A stretch of 64,000 nucleotides of DNA, taken from Chlorokybus atmophyticus. Lineage: Eukaryota; Streptophyta; Chlorokybophyceae; Chlorokybales; Chlorokybaceae. Positions within the stretch are counted from its first letter, which is position 1. Every line of letters starts with the position of its first letter. The DNA is taken from contig RHPI01003533.1 in assembly GCA_009103225.1 (NCBI GenBank), forward strand, positions 1-64,000. Reading direction: 5' to 3'. The notes below the pieces were generated by a model. That model did not search any database. It was not told the DNA's origin and saw nothing but the letters and a program-made list of their open reading frames with translations. The translations under genes were made by a program, and so were the position numbers. Positions 44,301-56,773 of this stretch are shown here, piece by piece.

Positions 44301-46143
44301 TGGCAACGCAGCTTCTTGCACAACCTGGGCGTAAAGGTAGGTGTACTGCGAGTGGCAGGCGAGGGCGCGCACGTCCGCGAACTGTTTGCTGGCGGCAAGG
44401 CCAGATGCTTCATCATTGTACTGGTTTTCGCCGACCCCGTGCAGGGCATCGAGGCGGTCGAGGAGCACGCGGTGGTACACACCGAAGTAGGCCGCCGCCA
44501 CGGCGGGGGCCGGGGGAGACAGCGTGTTGGAGTTGTTGGGTGTTGATGATGAGGATGACTCGAATAGACCCTGCTTCCAGATGGTCTGGATGGCAAAGTT
44601 CAGCAGCAGACAAGTTCCCATGTGACGCTCCTGGGAGGGAGAGATATTACATGTGTGTGCTTGATGAGCACGCATTGTTGCAGACCCAGTTAGCACAGAA
44701 GATGAGTTGTGGTGAATACGGGAGAAGTTGGTGGATGACCAGCAGAGTGCATACACCAGAACATTGAATAACATACACAACAGTTTTGGCACCAACAATT
44801 AGCCACCTGTAAAGAAGTTCATATCAATGAATGATGACCGCCCTGAGTGTCTGCAGGCAATCGCAAGCAATAGCATTCAAAAGTGCAATGCACAAGACAA
44901 ATTGCACACACTGTCGTCACCTGGGTAGACTCTGCAAGGGCATACACAAGTTTTCTCCCCTCGGCATCGTGCACAAGGAAGTCCAGCCACGCAGGCGGCC
45001 GGCTCGTCTTTGCTGTAGAGAACACCTGCACAATGTATATGAGTACATCTGTCATACGCAACACAACTGACTCGCTCACCGTGTCTGCCACGCGCGGGTT
45101 GAAGTTATCCATAACGAGTTGAGAGAGATATCCCTGGGCGGCTGCGGCGGCGCGATTGATCTCAGTCTCATCATTGACACCAGCGGTGCTGCTATCACCG
45201 TCGCTGTTCACTAGGTGCAGCCATTCACACACCAGCTGCGTCATCTGCGCATAGCCCCGGTACCTGAAAGGCCACATGTATGCATTGAGCATTCATGTAT
45301 GTTTCTGCATTGACAAGCGCATGCCCCTGAAGGTGTGTACTCAGCTGTGTGCCTGATAGATACAACCAATCAACAGCAGTGCATTGTCAATGTTGACTGT
45401 GTTGTGCCAATGTCTAAGTGTCCTTTCAGACCACTGAGCTGTTATCATTAACAACTCGCCTGCCCAACAACAACATCACCTGCGTATCATGGTGAAGTTG
45501 AAATTTGTTGATGGTGATTAGCTTGTTGCACACACCACTCCGCTGTGCTAAAAACTGGCAAAAACACATCTTCACAAAGTATAGTTCTCACCCTTCTGAT
45601 AAAAACTGGACTGCGCGCTGAGGCTCGCCCCCGGCTGCTATGTACCTGCAGCAATGGCGATGGTATGAATGTTGCTGACTACCACAGATGCTGCATCAAT
45701 TGCTGGGATAAAAGAAAAATACGGCAAATCCGGACGTAACCAAGGCAAGCTAACAAGAGTTATGGATGAATTGCACACAAAACCTGCCATTTGCAATAAT
45801 CAGGCTACAACTGACAAAGCCAAAGTGATCAGCATTGCACTTGGAAAAAATGCAATAAAGTGTACATCTTATGTGGTCTCATATGGTAGCAGTCAGTACT
45901 ACGCATGCAAGGTTGATGTTATGCTGCATTGCACTATTGGTTCGATGTGTTTGATAATGCTCGCACAATTAACGAGGCGGGAAGAGCAAAACCAGTAACA
46001 CTGTATTGTTAACAGTGCAAGGTTACAAGAAAGTAAAAAAACAATGATACTCATTATGGCTGGCTTTACCTGCCAAGGAGCTCCAATATGGTTGTCTCTG
46101 TGATGGCGTCGGGCGCCTTCAGCAGCGCCTCAATCTCCTCCAT
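41367..46143 (-). CDS. NELFCD: NELF-C/D (TH1) homologue, subunit of the negative elongation factor
   Basis: Eleven minus-strand exons: 46143-46070, 45645-45592, 45263-45080, 45025-44921, 44630-44325, 43990-43757, 43455-43171, 42464-42344, 42217-42115, 42028-41917 and 41750-41367. All junctions are GT-AG, phases agree, and the total is 1,962 nt (653 aa; human about 590). Family text is recognisable throughout: MEEIEALLKAPDAITETTIL; YIAAGGEPQRAVQFLSEGY; RGYAQMTQLVCEWL; ERHMGTCLLLNFAIQ; RALACHSQYTYLYAQ; LLRHPSFLSLLLGDLFNPR; VPVAAMGVLHWVV; TPVYLELIEMIAPLQPRQHG; YFVVQLLDAVAPPFS. In animals NELF pauses RNA polymerase II near promoters together with DSIF, in the nucleus. The N gap lies within the intron after exon 7. 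Insertions here are Gly- and Asn-rich loops. Confidence 0.88.
42585..43038. other. Assembly gap (454 N)
   Basis: It lies in an intron of the NELF-C/D gene. The flanks are CA-rich microsatellite DNA, which explains the failed assembly. The NELF-C/D exons on both sides join in phase without needing sequence from the gap. Confidence 0.98.
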
Positions 46144-46702
46144 GGAAGCGCCTTACTGCCCGACTTCACCAAACCAAAAAACGCACAACCAATTTCATGC
46201 AACTTGCTTCACCCTGCACCATCTCTACACTGTCTGGCCACCCTCCCGTCTCCTACATCGCCTGCGCCTCCACCAGCGCCCCCGCCTCCACCGCCGCCGC
46301 CGGTCATAGCTCCCCGCAGGCAACGGTCATATTGGCCGCAGTGGCCGGAAGCACGCGCTGCAAGCCCTGTAAAGTGGCAGAGGCCTGCCGGTAGTGAGTC
46401 CAGGTCTGCCGGTCGGAAAGGTCTAGGGTTTAGGGTTTAGAGTGTAGGGTCTAGGATTTATGTCTGAAAAGCGAATTGCAAGGGTTTGGATTTGAGATGC
46501 AAGAGATTCACGCGCTGCAGCAAAAAGTGTCGAATGCTGGAAAAAGCGTCCCGAAGGGCCTTTTTGGTGCCTGACAAGCACCCGTTTTGTGGAAAGGTTC
46601 CACAGCCTCAGCTCTGAGGCTGTAGACAATTGCTGGATTGCCGGGTTGGGTTGGCAATGCAATAGGGTTTGTCACCTTCCGTAGGTGGCGTTGTTGTCCA
46701 GC
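46144..46702. promoter_or_regulatory. Shared divergent promoter region with plant-type telomere repeats
   Basis: 560 bp separate the divergent starts of NELF-C/D (46143, minus) and GWD (46703, plus). At 46424-46440 it contains TAGGGTTTAGGGTTTAG, flanked by degenerate forms up to about 46457. TTTAGGG is the telomere repeat of plants and many green algae, and short internal copies (telo-boxes) are known promoter elements in plants. Which of the two genes they control is not shown. Confidence 0.6.
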
Positions 46703-49700
46703 ATGGCGGCGGCGGCGTGCGCTGCGGTCGGGTTGTGCAGGGTGCCAGCTGCTGTTGCCGAGCACGCAGCGTGTCCTACGTTTTTAAAAAAGCAGAAACT
46801 TCCGGCGAGCATCGTGCAATGCAGGTGCTTGGTTTAAACATGCAGCTTGCGCTGCTTGCTTACTACTGATAGTGCTACCTCAGCAGCAACAGAATCCGCT
46901 GCGCTGTGCTGTGCTGTGCCGCATTTCTGTGCACATGCATCAGCATTGTTTGTTGTTATATGCACTGAGAAGCAAACTTCAGGTGCATTGAGCATGTTGC
47001 ACTTCAGTCTGTCATAGCTGGGTACATGCATGCGTACTGTGTCCAACCTCGCCTGTCAACAACAATGCTTGCATGCAACGACATTTCTCACGCTTGTGCT
47101 TGGTCTGGTAGGCACAGAAGCTTGCAATGCAGCTTCTTGGGTTGTCCGCTGGTGAGAAGCCGGCACCTGCATGCAAGGCAGCACTTGCAGACTTCTCCCC
47201 AAGTGCGATGCGCTTTGGCTGTTGCCGACCTTGAAGATGAGGAAGTTCAGGAGCAAGCGGTATGATACTTAGTTATGCATGGTGTTATGCAGTTTGTATG
47301 TTCAGTATGTTATATTATTATATTATAAACGTGGACGCATACTACTAACTTTTGCACTCAGCACAGTGCTGGCTTCATCACTGGCAAGTGCATGTGAGCA
47401 TGCACACGCTGTCAAAACACAACTCAAGCTGCGTTTACTTGGCTGACCTGATGGGCTCTACAGGTTACCAAGGAGTTCTCTTGGGGGTTAACAGACGAGC
47501 AGCAGTTGACGGCTTCAGTCACGCGCGACTCATCGAAAGTCACCGTCATTCTCAAGCAGAGCTTGGGTCCAATGGTGAGCGTAATAAAAGGACCTATGCA
47601 TGCAAGGATGTAGGATACGCACACAACTATTACCGTCGCGTGCAGTCTCTTCACCCTGAAACATGACGGTTGCATCGCAGATCCTGCCTGCCGTCCGGCC
47701 TGCCTTCTTAATCTGATACCCTGCCTGTTGGCAGCTCCTGCATTGGGGATGCAACGACTGGGCCGAACCCCTGCGCGAGTTGTGGCCGAAAGGGACAAAT
47801 GCTGTTGATGGAAAGGCTGTGCAGACACCATTTGTTGAAATTTCCCCTGGGCAATGGGAGGTATGTGGCATTTTGGTTGCAATGCAATGGTGGACCCTTG
47901 TTTCCTCACCATCTTACTTTGCTCTGTTGTCATCAGCTCGCACTGGACATTCCTGCAAACAAGGCGCCATCTGGTATTGTGTTTGTGCTCAAGGTATGTT
48001 ACTGGATAGCGGATAATGCTGGCCTGAATGGCAATGTGCTCACCACCTTACAGCAGTCATATGCATGCCTGTTATCAGGTCACTGACTCTTATTGGATCA
48101 ACAACGGTAGCCAATTTGGCATCGCGTTGAAGGACCCTGGCATGGACGACATTGTGAACAAGGTATGATGTTGATTGTGAGTGCTTGTCTTGTTAGGTGG
48201 TCCAACGAGCTGGCTATTTTTGTGACTTTGAAGGTGCTGTCTGCTGAAAGCGAGTGGTCCAACTGGTCGTTGTTCAACCGTTTCATTATGGTGAATGAAG
48301 TACTGGACGGAGCCGCAGATCTAGGTGCCGCCGGCATGGCGTTCATCCTCACATGGCTCCGGCTGTCCTCAAATAAGCAGGTGTTGTTTTGGGTTGTGTG
48401 CAACGGCTGCCAGTATGTTTTATGAGCACTTGACAGTTGGCTGATCTTGTGTCTTTGGCAACCGCGACAGTTGGCTTGGTATCGCAACAGCAACTACCAG
48501 TCAAAGGATATTGCTTGGGTGCAGAAGGTAAAGTTATACAAAAGCACAATCCAGCTCGCAGTACTTGTGCTCCATGAGTGTTTTTAACGCGATGGTGCTG
48601 TCTCAGACACTGGCCGAGAGGATGCATGGCAAGGCTCGGTCGCACCCAAATCCGGATGTCAGGCGGCTCGCACGTATGGCTATGGGCACATTGCCCCGTG
48701 GTGGCGGTGATGCGGAGCAGATTCGTATGGGCATTCTTCACATCATGCGCAGACATGGGATTCGGGAAGGGCACAGGTGCTGTCAAGCAGCCGCATCATG
48801 CTTGTTTGCCTGGTTGCGTATGCAAGACTACATGTTCATTCATTGCAGACCTGGCATTGAAGACAAATTTCTTGAGCAATGGCATCAGAAGTTGCATACG
48901 AACACAACCCCAGAGGACATCGCCATTTGCGAGGTATACCGACAGGAGTCTCGAAAGTACATTACAGGTTGTAATGTACTTTCCAGATTCCTGAATACAA
49001 TATATACGATGCTGATGATAGGCGTATCTGACATACCTGCACACGGCCAACATGGATGAGTTCTATCGCGTGCTCTGGGACAGTGGAGGTGTGAGTCGAG
49101 AGCGGCTTGCAACAATGGACCATCCTATCACGAGCTGGCCCGTCCATCTTCCGCATATGATTCCCGACTTCCAGGTCAACGTTCCGTACCTTCTAGCCTA
49201 CACAGATTTGTCAAGGTGCACGCTGTTAGGTCAGCCACTGACAGCACTCAATCTGCAGCATTTCCTTTGGATTCTGAAGGGCGTTCACGCTGGTACTGAC
49301 ATGGACACAATGGTTGAGATGAGCAAAGGTTCTCTCGACGGTGAATTGCAGGGGATGCTATACGACATCCTTGGAAATCGCGATGCCTGGTATGCTACAG
49401 CTGTTGTTGGGCCTGCATGTTCGCATTCGTACCCAGTGATTCCAAGGCACTTGCAAACCACCATGTCCTTGATTTTGCAGGTGGGCGCCTGGCAAAATAG
49501 TGGAGACCAGGAAGCGATTGGAGAATGTCTGGAGGAGCGAGTGGTCGCCTCGTGACACATTGCTGCTTGACATCTCACTCGACAACTACTTCGGCTTATC
49601 CATGGCACGAATTGACAAGGTGCGTGTGGCATACCGCTTGAACAATGCAGTCACTGTAATGATCACAGAGTAGTAATGAAACTGAAAGGCTGTTGCTTGC

Positions 49701-52197
49701 GCAGTCGACACTCTCTGGTGACAGCCTGGTAGACCTTATTGGACTTGTGCTTGAGAATGGCTGCATCGGTGCCGAAAGTGTAGACATCGCCCAATGCCTG
49801 CATCTGTGGAACAAAATCAAGTCTGAGACACGCTGGAGCAAAGAGTGGTCGCTGAAAGCCAAGGCCGCTGCAGACCGCATTGCACTATCCCTACAAAGTT
49901 AGTAGTAAACGGCTGTTTGTCCTTGGTGTATACATGCTGACGACATTGTGTGCTGGCAGCATACATGGATGGCACTTATGCGCTGGTGCAGCCATATGCC
50001 GAGCAGTTTGGCCAAAGATGCAACATCAACCAAGCGTACATTGCCAATTTCGGCGAGGAAGTTGTGCGTGGACAGCCCTTGTTCAATTTGTCCATATTCC
50101 TGCAACGGCTTGACCCAATGCTACGGAAAGCAGCCGGCCTGAGCAATTGGCAGGTAATTTGGGTGTGCATGTTGACACCTAGCTCTAAACAACATGAGTC
50201 TGGTGCTTGGCACTCAGTGTGCATGAGCAGATCGTCAGTCAACAGCGAGTTGAGGGTGCAGTTGAAGTCATAGACTCCCTTGGAGACGTGCAAGGCAAGG
50301 TTTACAAGGCGCCGACGGTGCTGATAGCTAGGCAGGTTGGCGGCACAGAAGACGTCCCTGAGAACGTGACCGCTGTGCTCACAACAAGCTCTGTTGACAT
50401 CTTGTCACATCTTGCCATCCGTGCGCGCAATGGCAAGGTATGTGATATCGCCTTCAGCAGTGTCAAGCATGTATCTAAGAGCAAAGATTTACAATGCTTT
50501 GTTATATACGTGCAGGTTTTGCTGGCGTCCTGCTATGATGCAGAGGCTTTTGACCAGCTGCAAGGTTACAACGGCAAGCATGTGGCTGTGGATTTCAGCG
50601 CCAGCGGTGACATCATCATGAACTGTAAGCAACGTTGCTACAAGCGCCATCAACATGTACATCATCATACACAAGCTTACTCTGGCTTTCTACAGTGGTT
50701 GATGCACCGACAAAGAAACAGGGAGGCAAAGGCAAGACCACAGTGGCACCTCTCGCCTTGTCCAGGCCGCAGCCATCTCAAGCGTGGGCTATCAGTGAAC
50801 GCGAGTTTGCTGCTGGTGTGGTTGGAGGAAAGTCCCACAACTTGTCCAAACTCCGGGGCGCCTTGGCCGCAAACATCAACCTGCCGGCCTCTATCGCTCT
50901 GCCTTTTGGGACCTTCGAGAGGGTTTTGAAAGAGCAAGGCAACAAAAGGCTGGCAGGAAAGGTATGACAGCTCGTGCATGCAACGCCACTACCAACCTGC
51001 AAGTGTCATAAACATGTCATCTCATGTGTGTAATGACAGGTGTCGAAAGCGTTGGAACGCATGGACGCCTCTAAAAAGGCCGACACGGTGCCAAAAGAGC
51101 TCAGCGAGTTGCGTGCGATGATCGGGCAGGAGCTGTCTGCACCTGCAGCGTTGAAGAAAGAACTCACTGCTATCGCTGAGAAGGAAGGGTTGATAGCAAA
51201 GGGTGGCTGGGAGAAAGCTGCTGCTTGGAATCGCGCGTGGAATGCAATCCGGCAGGTGTGGATTCCCATGTGCTATACATATAATGACAGCTTATGGCAG
51301 ATGCATCGACTGATTTGCCTCTGTAGGTGTGGGCGAGCAAATGGACAGACCGTGCATACCTCAGCAGAAGGGCGAGGAGTGTGCCAGAAGACAGCCTTGT
51401 TATGGCCTGCTTGCTGCAGCGCATTATTCCTGCTGATTACGCATTCGTCATTCACACACAGAGTCCTGTACAAGGTACAGTACACCAATCACTGTGCCAG
51501 TAACAGTACCTCATGCTTTCCATCTTATTAGACATTGGTTGTAAGCTGCGGGTGCAACTTGGCATCTTCATCCTCCAGGTCATCAGGATGAGCTGTTTGC
51601 GGAAGTGGTAGTTGGCCTCGGCGAGACACTTGTCGGAAATCACCCTGGCCGAGCACTCAGCTTCGCAGTGAGCAAGAAATCAGGTGAGCCCGGTTATGAT
51701 TAACAGACCAGCAGTACAGATTACATGGAGAGCTAACAGCTCTCTGTTGCCCGACTCAGGTGCCGCTCCAGAAATCGTGCTGTACCCCAGCAAGCGAACA
51801 GCACTCTTTGGCATGGAAGGCTCGCTGATAGCGCGCTCTGACAGCAACGGCGAGGACTTGGAGGCCTTCGCTGGTGCGGGTCTGTATGAGTCGGTGCTCG
51901 TGCACAAGGCGTCTGAGAGCCTCGTGGACTACGCCGGCGAGCCCCTTTTCTGGGATCCCGCGGTACTGTGTTGCTGTTGTGTCGCGTGACTGTTGTTGGC
52001 GTTGCTTGGTTTCAACCATCAGACTGACATGTTCCCTCTCTGGTTCAATCCAACAGTTTCAAGCTACTCTGCTGCAAGGCATCACTGAGTTGGGTCTAGC
52101 TGTGGAGAAGGCCTTTGGTGGTGTGCCGCAAGACGTCGAGGGCGTGTACTCTACAGGCGTGTTCACGGTCGTACAGTCCCGGCCACAGATCGTGTGA
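46703..52197 (+). CDS. GWD: Alpha-glucan water dikinase, plastid-targeted, single starch-binding module
   Basis: GWD phosphorylates starch glucose at C6, passing the beta-phosphate of ATP through a histidine, so that starch can be degraded. About 23 exons run from ATG 46703 to TGA 52197, e.g. 46703-46824, 47112-47259, 47464-47574, 47735-47860, 47937-47993, 48079-48162, 48234-48380, 48607-48776; the phases I checked agree. Residues 1-85 are Ala/Arg/Ser-rich without acids, like a transit peptide. Then come one CBM45-like module (EFSWGLTDEQQ ... LLHWGCNDW ... TPFVEISPGQWE), the central region (SEWSNWSLFNRFIMV; EDKFLEQWHQKLHTNTTPED; FLWILKGVHAGTDMD; LSNWQ), the phosphohistidine site (DILSHLAIRARNGK) and the ATP-grasp end (VGGKSHNLSKLRG; VWASKWTDRAYLSRR; IARSDSNGEDLEAFAGAGLY; VVQSRPQIV). 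About 1,100 aa against about 1,400 in plants, consistent with one starch-binding module instead of two. Confidence 0.93.
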
Positions 52198-53095
52198 TAT
52201 GTCATTGCATGTCCTGTGCACAAGGCACAGTAGTTCCAGGCACTAGTGAATGCTTTGTAGAAAAGTGCATACACACAATCAAGCAGCATATGGTAGTATA
52301 GAGGGGCCACATAGGCAGCTTGTAACGGTGCTGCATTGTTGCAATCGCCGTGTATTGCTTTATTCTTTTTGTCATACCACTCCACATGTATACAATGCAT
52401 ACGTACAACATGCGGCTGCATGCTCTACTGCAGCCTAGCATTCAGCAGATGAGAATACTGAGTAAGCAACATGACCATGTACATACGCAAAACTGACCCT
52501 GGATTGCTATTGCCGATGCATGCGCTGTGAGTGTAATGTGATGTGATGTGACTACCGACCTATTGCACGTGCTGCCATATCTTATATAGTGTATTATGAG
52601 ATGACTGAGTAAGCAATGGCATTGCCTTCGCCAACAAGCTCGCAGGAAAGTGAAACCAAATGCATATATCCGATTTTTAAATCGGATATATGGTGATCAC
52701 CATTGCAGGGATCAGTGCAACTGCGCAGAGAAGGCCTGTGTGTCGTTCACAGACTGCGCGCCTCAACAGAACTTGGGACAAACAGGCGGTGCATGCCGAT
52801 TTGCCACACATCCAGTCCCAGCGCGGCGTGTGCTGTTGGTGATGACGGCGCAGCTCTTATGTCTGTTATGACCTCGCTGTTGCGGTAGTTGCCGATATGC
52901 CAACAGTAACATGTCCAGTACCACACCACAGGAAGACTTACTCAAGTTTGCAACACAAACAAACTAGTCACCTTGACCGATAAACTCGGTTTCGGCTGGT
53001 ACTACTTTACAATGTACACAAACCTATGGACACGACTTGCAAGACAGACACGCATAACACGCTTTGTATATCAAAGGTAGCGCTGAAGGGTTATA
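52198..53095. other. Convergent intergenic region between GWD and the permease
   Basis: It holds the 3' ends of two convergent genes and no further gene. TGTAA, the usual polyadenylation signal of chlorophytes, occurs at about 52320, 120 bp after the GWD stop. A perfect 30-bp hairpin lies at 52663-52692. Confidence 0.5.
52663..52692. repeat. Perfect 14-bp inverted repeat
   Basis: CATATATCCGATTT (52663-52676) and AAATCGGATATATG (52679-52692) are exact reverse complements separated by TT. Confidence 0.92.
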
Positions 53096-56000
53096 TCAAA
53101 CAGCTGGTGGGGCCGGCGAGGCAGGAACATTGTGCTTGCGTTGACCGTCTGTGCCCGGCGCAGCGAGCAACATATCAACCTGAGGCAGATTCTTCGACAC
53201 AAAGTCATGCGTCTCAAGCTCGTCCGCTTCCTCAATACCCTTGGCCTTGAAACCCTGAGGACAGAATTCTCAATTAGTTTTTTGACTTCACCGCACACAC
53301 AGATGTGCACACACGCACAGGCAGGCACACGTGTGCACACTCATGCCGACACTTATGCACATATGCACACACAGGTACACACATCAACACACACGCACAC
53401 GCAGTCAGCATGCTGCGTCTTGTAACCTGTTCTTGAGACACATGAACGCAAACACAGTGCTTACCTGTTTGGGCTCAGTTGAGCTGTCATACTCATCCTC
53501 CGGATACTTGCTCTTCTTCACATACTTATAATAGAACCAGTCCGGCACATTGAGTATCATATACACACATATCCCTCCAATCACCCCGTACGCAATCGAA
53601 TAAGTCAGCGGCATGAGTATGATCGTCACGAAAGCCGGCACCGCATCCCCGACGACATTCCAACGTATGTCGAAGCACGCCTTTGCCATCATGGACCCAA
53701 CTATAACGAGGGCAGGTCCCGTAGCGTAAGGTGGGATGGAGGCGAAGATGGGTGAGAAGAATAAAGCGACGAAGAAGAAAAACCCGACGGTGAGAGCGGT
53801 TAAACCGGTCCGACCACCTTCGCGGATACCCGCAGCGGATTCGATGAAGACGGTGCAAGGAGAGGTACCCAGCGTGGAACCGGCAACGATCGCAAGGGAG
53901 TCGCTGATGAAAGCCTGGTACTGACCAGGAAAATCACCCTAGAAACAGATTACAGATAGGCTCAATGCAAAGTTTCAGCTCTCACACAGGCAGACACACA
54001 TGCAAGCATGCACAAGCGTGCGTTCAGATACACACATGCACACGAGCTCACCTTCTCGTCGACGTAGCCTGCGAACTTGGCCATTGAGTAGAGCGTGCCG
54101 GTGGCGTCCATGACATCGACGTAGAAGAATGTTGCTAGGGCGAGCCAGACATTACCTGCGACACAACACCCAACCGTCACACACACATGCTTCGGTGTAA
54201 AAGTTGTTCTCCAACGCAATGACATCCGGAGTGCAACGGTCTAACGTTGGCATAGAGTGGACATAGCGCAATGGTGGAATGAGCCATACGCAAGTCTGGT
54301 GCAGTGTTGCGGGTGCCTGCATACACGTGCGTGCGTGTGCGAGCGCGTGTGCATTCAGGTATGTGCGCATGTGCGCATCCACGCTTGTGCGCGTGCACGT
54401 GCATGTGCACATCATCCCATTCCCCACCCCAACCCACTCACCCGACGCCAACCCCCCGAAATCAAACTTCACCGCCGTCTTCTCGATACTATGCCACGTG
54501 GCCACCTTATTGAAATACCCTTTCCTTATGTCCGCTCCCGCAATCCCGCCTGACGCACTCAAATAACTCGCGGCGTGGTTCGGTATCCATGATATAAAAG
54601 TAACAAAGGCTATCCCATAAATCATCGCGCCGTTGAGACGGAGCTTCTGCGCCCACGCGATCACGATGAAACCGCAGATGCCGAGCCAGAGAGTAGCGGA
54701 ACGCATCTTTTTAGAAGTGCAGATGTAGTTGCCGGAAGAGGGACCCGTGACAACAGCCTGTGTGGGGGAGGGAATGGTTACTTGTGCACATGTTGTGTAG
54801 ACAATGCACACGCACATGCGCGTGTGTACGAACGCGCGCACATATATGCTCACACACAGACATGCGCAGATGCGCCCTCAGGCGTGCTCGTGTGGACAAA
54901 CAAGTGCTCGCACGTGCGCACACACGCACATACGCATGTATGTGCAGCTGCAGTGCACACACACATGCAGCTTACGACGATAGAGCAAACACGCACAGTA
55001 GCCAATAAGCACAAAGAGAAACAACTGTGTCTCACCGTCCCGTTTTGGAATATTTCCACGGGCGCCACCGCCGCCCGGTACGCGGGCGGGCATCCCCCGA
55101 GTCCGACGAGGGTGGCGGTGTCCATGGTGACGAGACCGACGCCCTCGCTCTGCTGGAGACCGATGAAAGAGAGGAAGATGCCAATGCCCACACCCGTTGC
55201 CAGCTTCACGGGAGCTGCACACAGATGGAAACATGTTGCAGTTCACACATGCACGTGAGAGTATAAATGACCCACACATCCACACATACCTACGTTCCCA
55301 CACGGCCACACATGCCCACCCATACATGCACATACTGGGTATGGCGCTCATGCGCATGCACACCCACACACGCCTCCTCATACCCACACATTGTAACCAC
55401 ACATACCCACACACATGTACACCCACCCCGACTTACCCGGTATCGCCTTTGCCAGTCTCAACCTCAGTCCCGTAATCGCCAACAAGAAAAACAGCCACCC
55501 TTCAATGAACGCCGCGGTGAGCGCCGCGCTATACGTCACGTTCCCCGTCCCCCTGTACCCGACGACCGTATACGTGAAGTAGGCGTTGACGCCCATCCCG
55601 GGAGCGATGGCGAGCGGCAGGTTGGCGAAGGCGCCCATGAGGAAGGTGCCGATGAGGGAGGAAGCGGCCGTGGCGGTGATGAGGTCGTAACGAACGGTCT
55701 GGAGACAACGCTCATAGCCGAGGTTGGCGCCGCCTTCGGGGTTGAAAGGGTAGTCTGGGGGTGGAGAGGGGGTTAGTGAGAGATATCTGCATGCATGCAT
55801 ACTCGTGCAGGCGCGTGTGCACGCAGGCATGCAAGCGTGCGCGAGCATGCCAGTGCACATGCATGCGCGCGGGTCCATGTGCGCATCTCGCACGCACACA
55901 CATGTGCAGCCATGTGCACGCATACATACACACGCACTCACGCGCACGCATGTGTGCGTATGTCTGTACGCATGCGCTCACACTCAGACACATGCGCACG

Positions 56001-56342
56001 CGCACTCGCACTCGCACTCACTCTCCAAGCCATGAGCGACCCTCAAACGACATGCACCACCCTATGCACCCATCCAATCCAATCCAACCCAACCCACAAC
56101 AACACAACAACTCCAACACCCCAGACTCACTCGGGAATATGCACCACCCTCCCTCCTCCACCCCCCCCAGCACCTCCCCTCCCTCCCCTGTCGGTTCGCA
56201 GTCCGCGGCGGAGCAGGGACCCCCCGAGTCCGTCAGGATCGCCGCGTTCACCGCGAGGATGTAAGCCATCGTCAGGAAGGTCGCCACGCCGGCGCGGAGC
56301 TCGGTAGTCAAGGTGGAACCGCGGTCGCGTAACTGAGAGGAG

Positions 56343-56382
<40 letters not shown>

Positions 56383-56773
56383 CGTGGGTGTGAGTGGGTG
56401 GGTGGGTGGGTGTGTCCTCGTTCGTATGCGTGAATGCGTACATGCGTTCGCATGCTTACGTGTTTGCATGCGTGTAGCCGCGCGCGCGCATGTGTGTGTG
56501 TACTTGTGTGCGTGCGTGTGTTCCGGGAGTGACACACTCAATAGGACTTGGATACTGGGACAGTAAGTGCTGATGCGTGTTACAACTGTCAAGCCTGAAC
56601 ATGACTCGTGACCCTCCACTACCACCACTAAGGACTCTGGAAAAAAAGTACTGAGAGACTGTCTGCCTCTACCACTGCACCAACCACACCTTGAAGTAGC
56701 GGCCGACGAAGCTGTCGGCGACCTTCTCGTTGAGGTTGTGGACGCCCTGAGCGAAGCGCTCCTTGAGCGCCAT
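53096..56773 (-). CDS. AZG1: AzgA-type adenine/guanine permease (AZG family)
   Basis: It transports purine bases across the membrane, probably by proton symport (family knowledge). Eight minus-strand exons: 56773-56690, 56332-56131, 55754-55437, 55214-55036, 54757-54442, 54155-54052, 53938-53465 and 53254-53096. Together they give 1,836 nt (611 aa; Arabidopsis AZG1 about 580), with phases that agree. Signatures in order: [20 protein letters not shown] with [24 protein letters not shown] and [84 protein letters not shown] and [10 protein letters not shown]. About a dozen hydrophobic segments are present. The C-tail is charged and ends SPAPPAV. The intron after exon 2 starts with a perfect GTGAGT at 56130. 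Introns are rich in CA/TG alternation. It is divergent from the kinase gene. Confidence 0.93.
56345..56380. repeat. (GT)n microsatellite in a permease intron
   Basis: Eighteen GT units lie directly upstream (minus-strand sense) of permease exon 2. Confidence 0.95.

Noticed and set aside
50700-52197. Pyruvate phosphate dikinase or PEP synthase
   Set aside because: The C-terminal ATP-grasp part is shared, but the order (phosphohistidine domain before the ATP-binding domain) and the upstream CBM45-like and central regions are those of glucan water dikinase.
53096-56773. Bacterial contamination carrying azgA
   Set aside because: Seven spliceosomal introns with consistent phases interrupt the gene.
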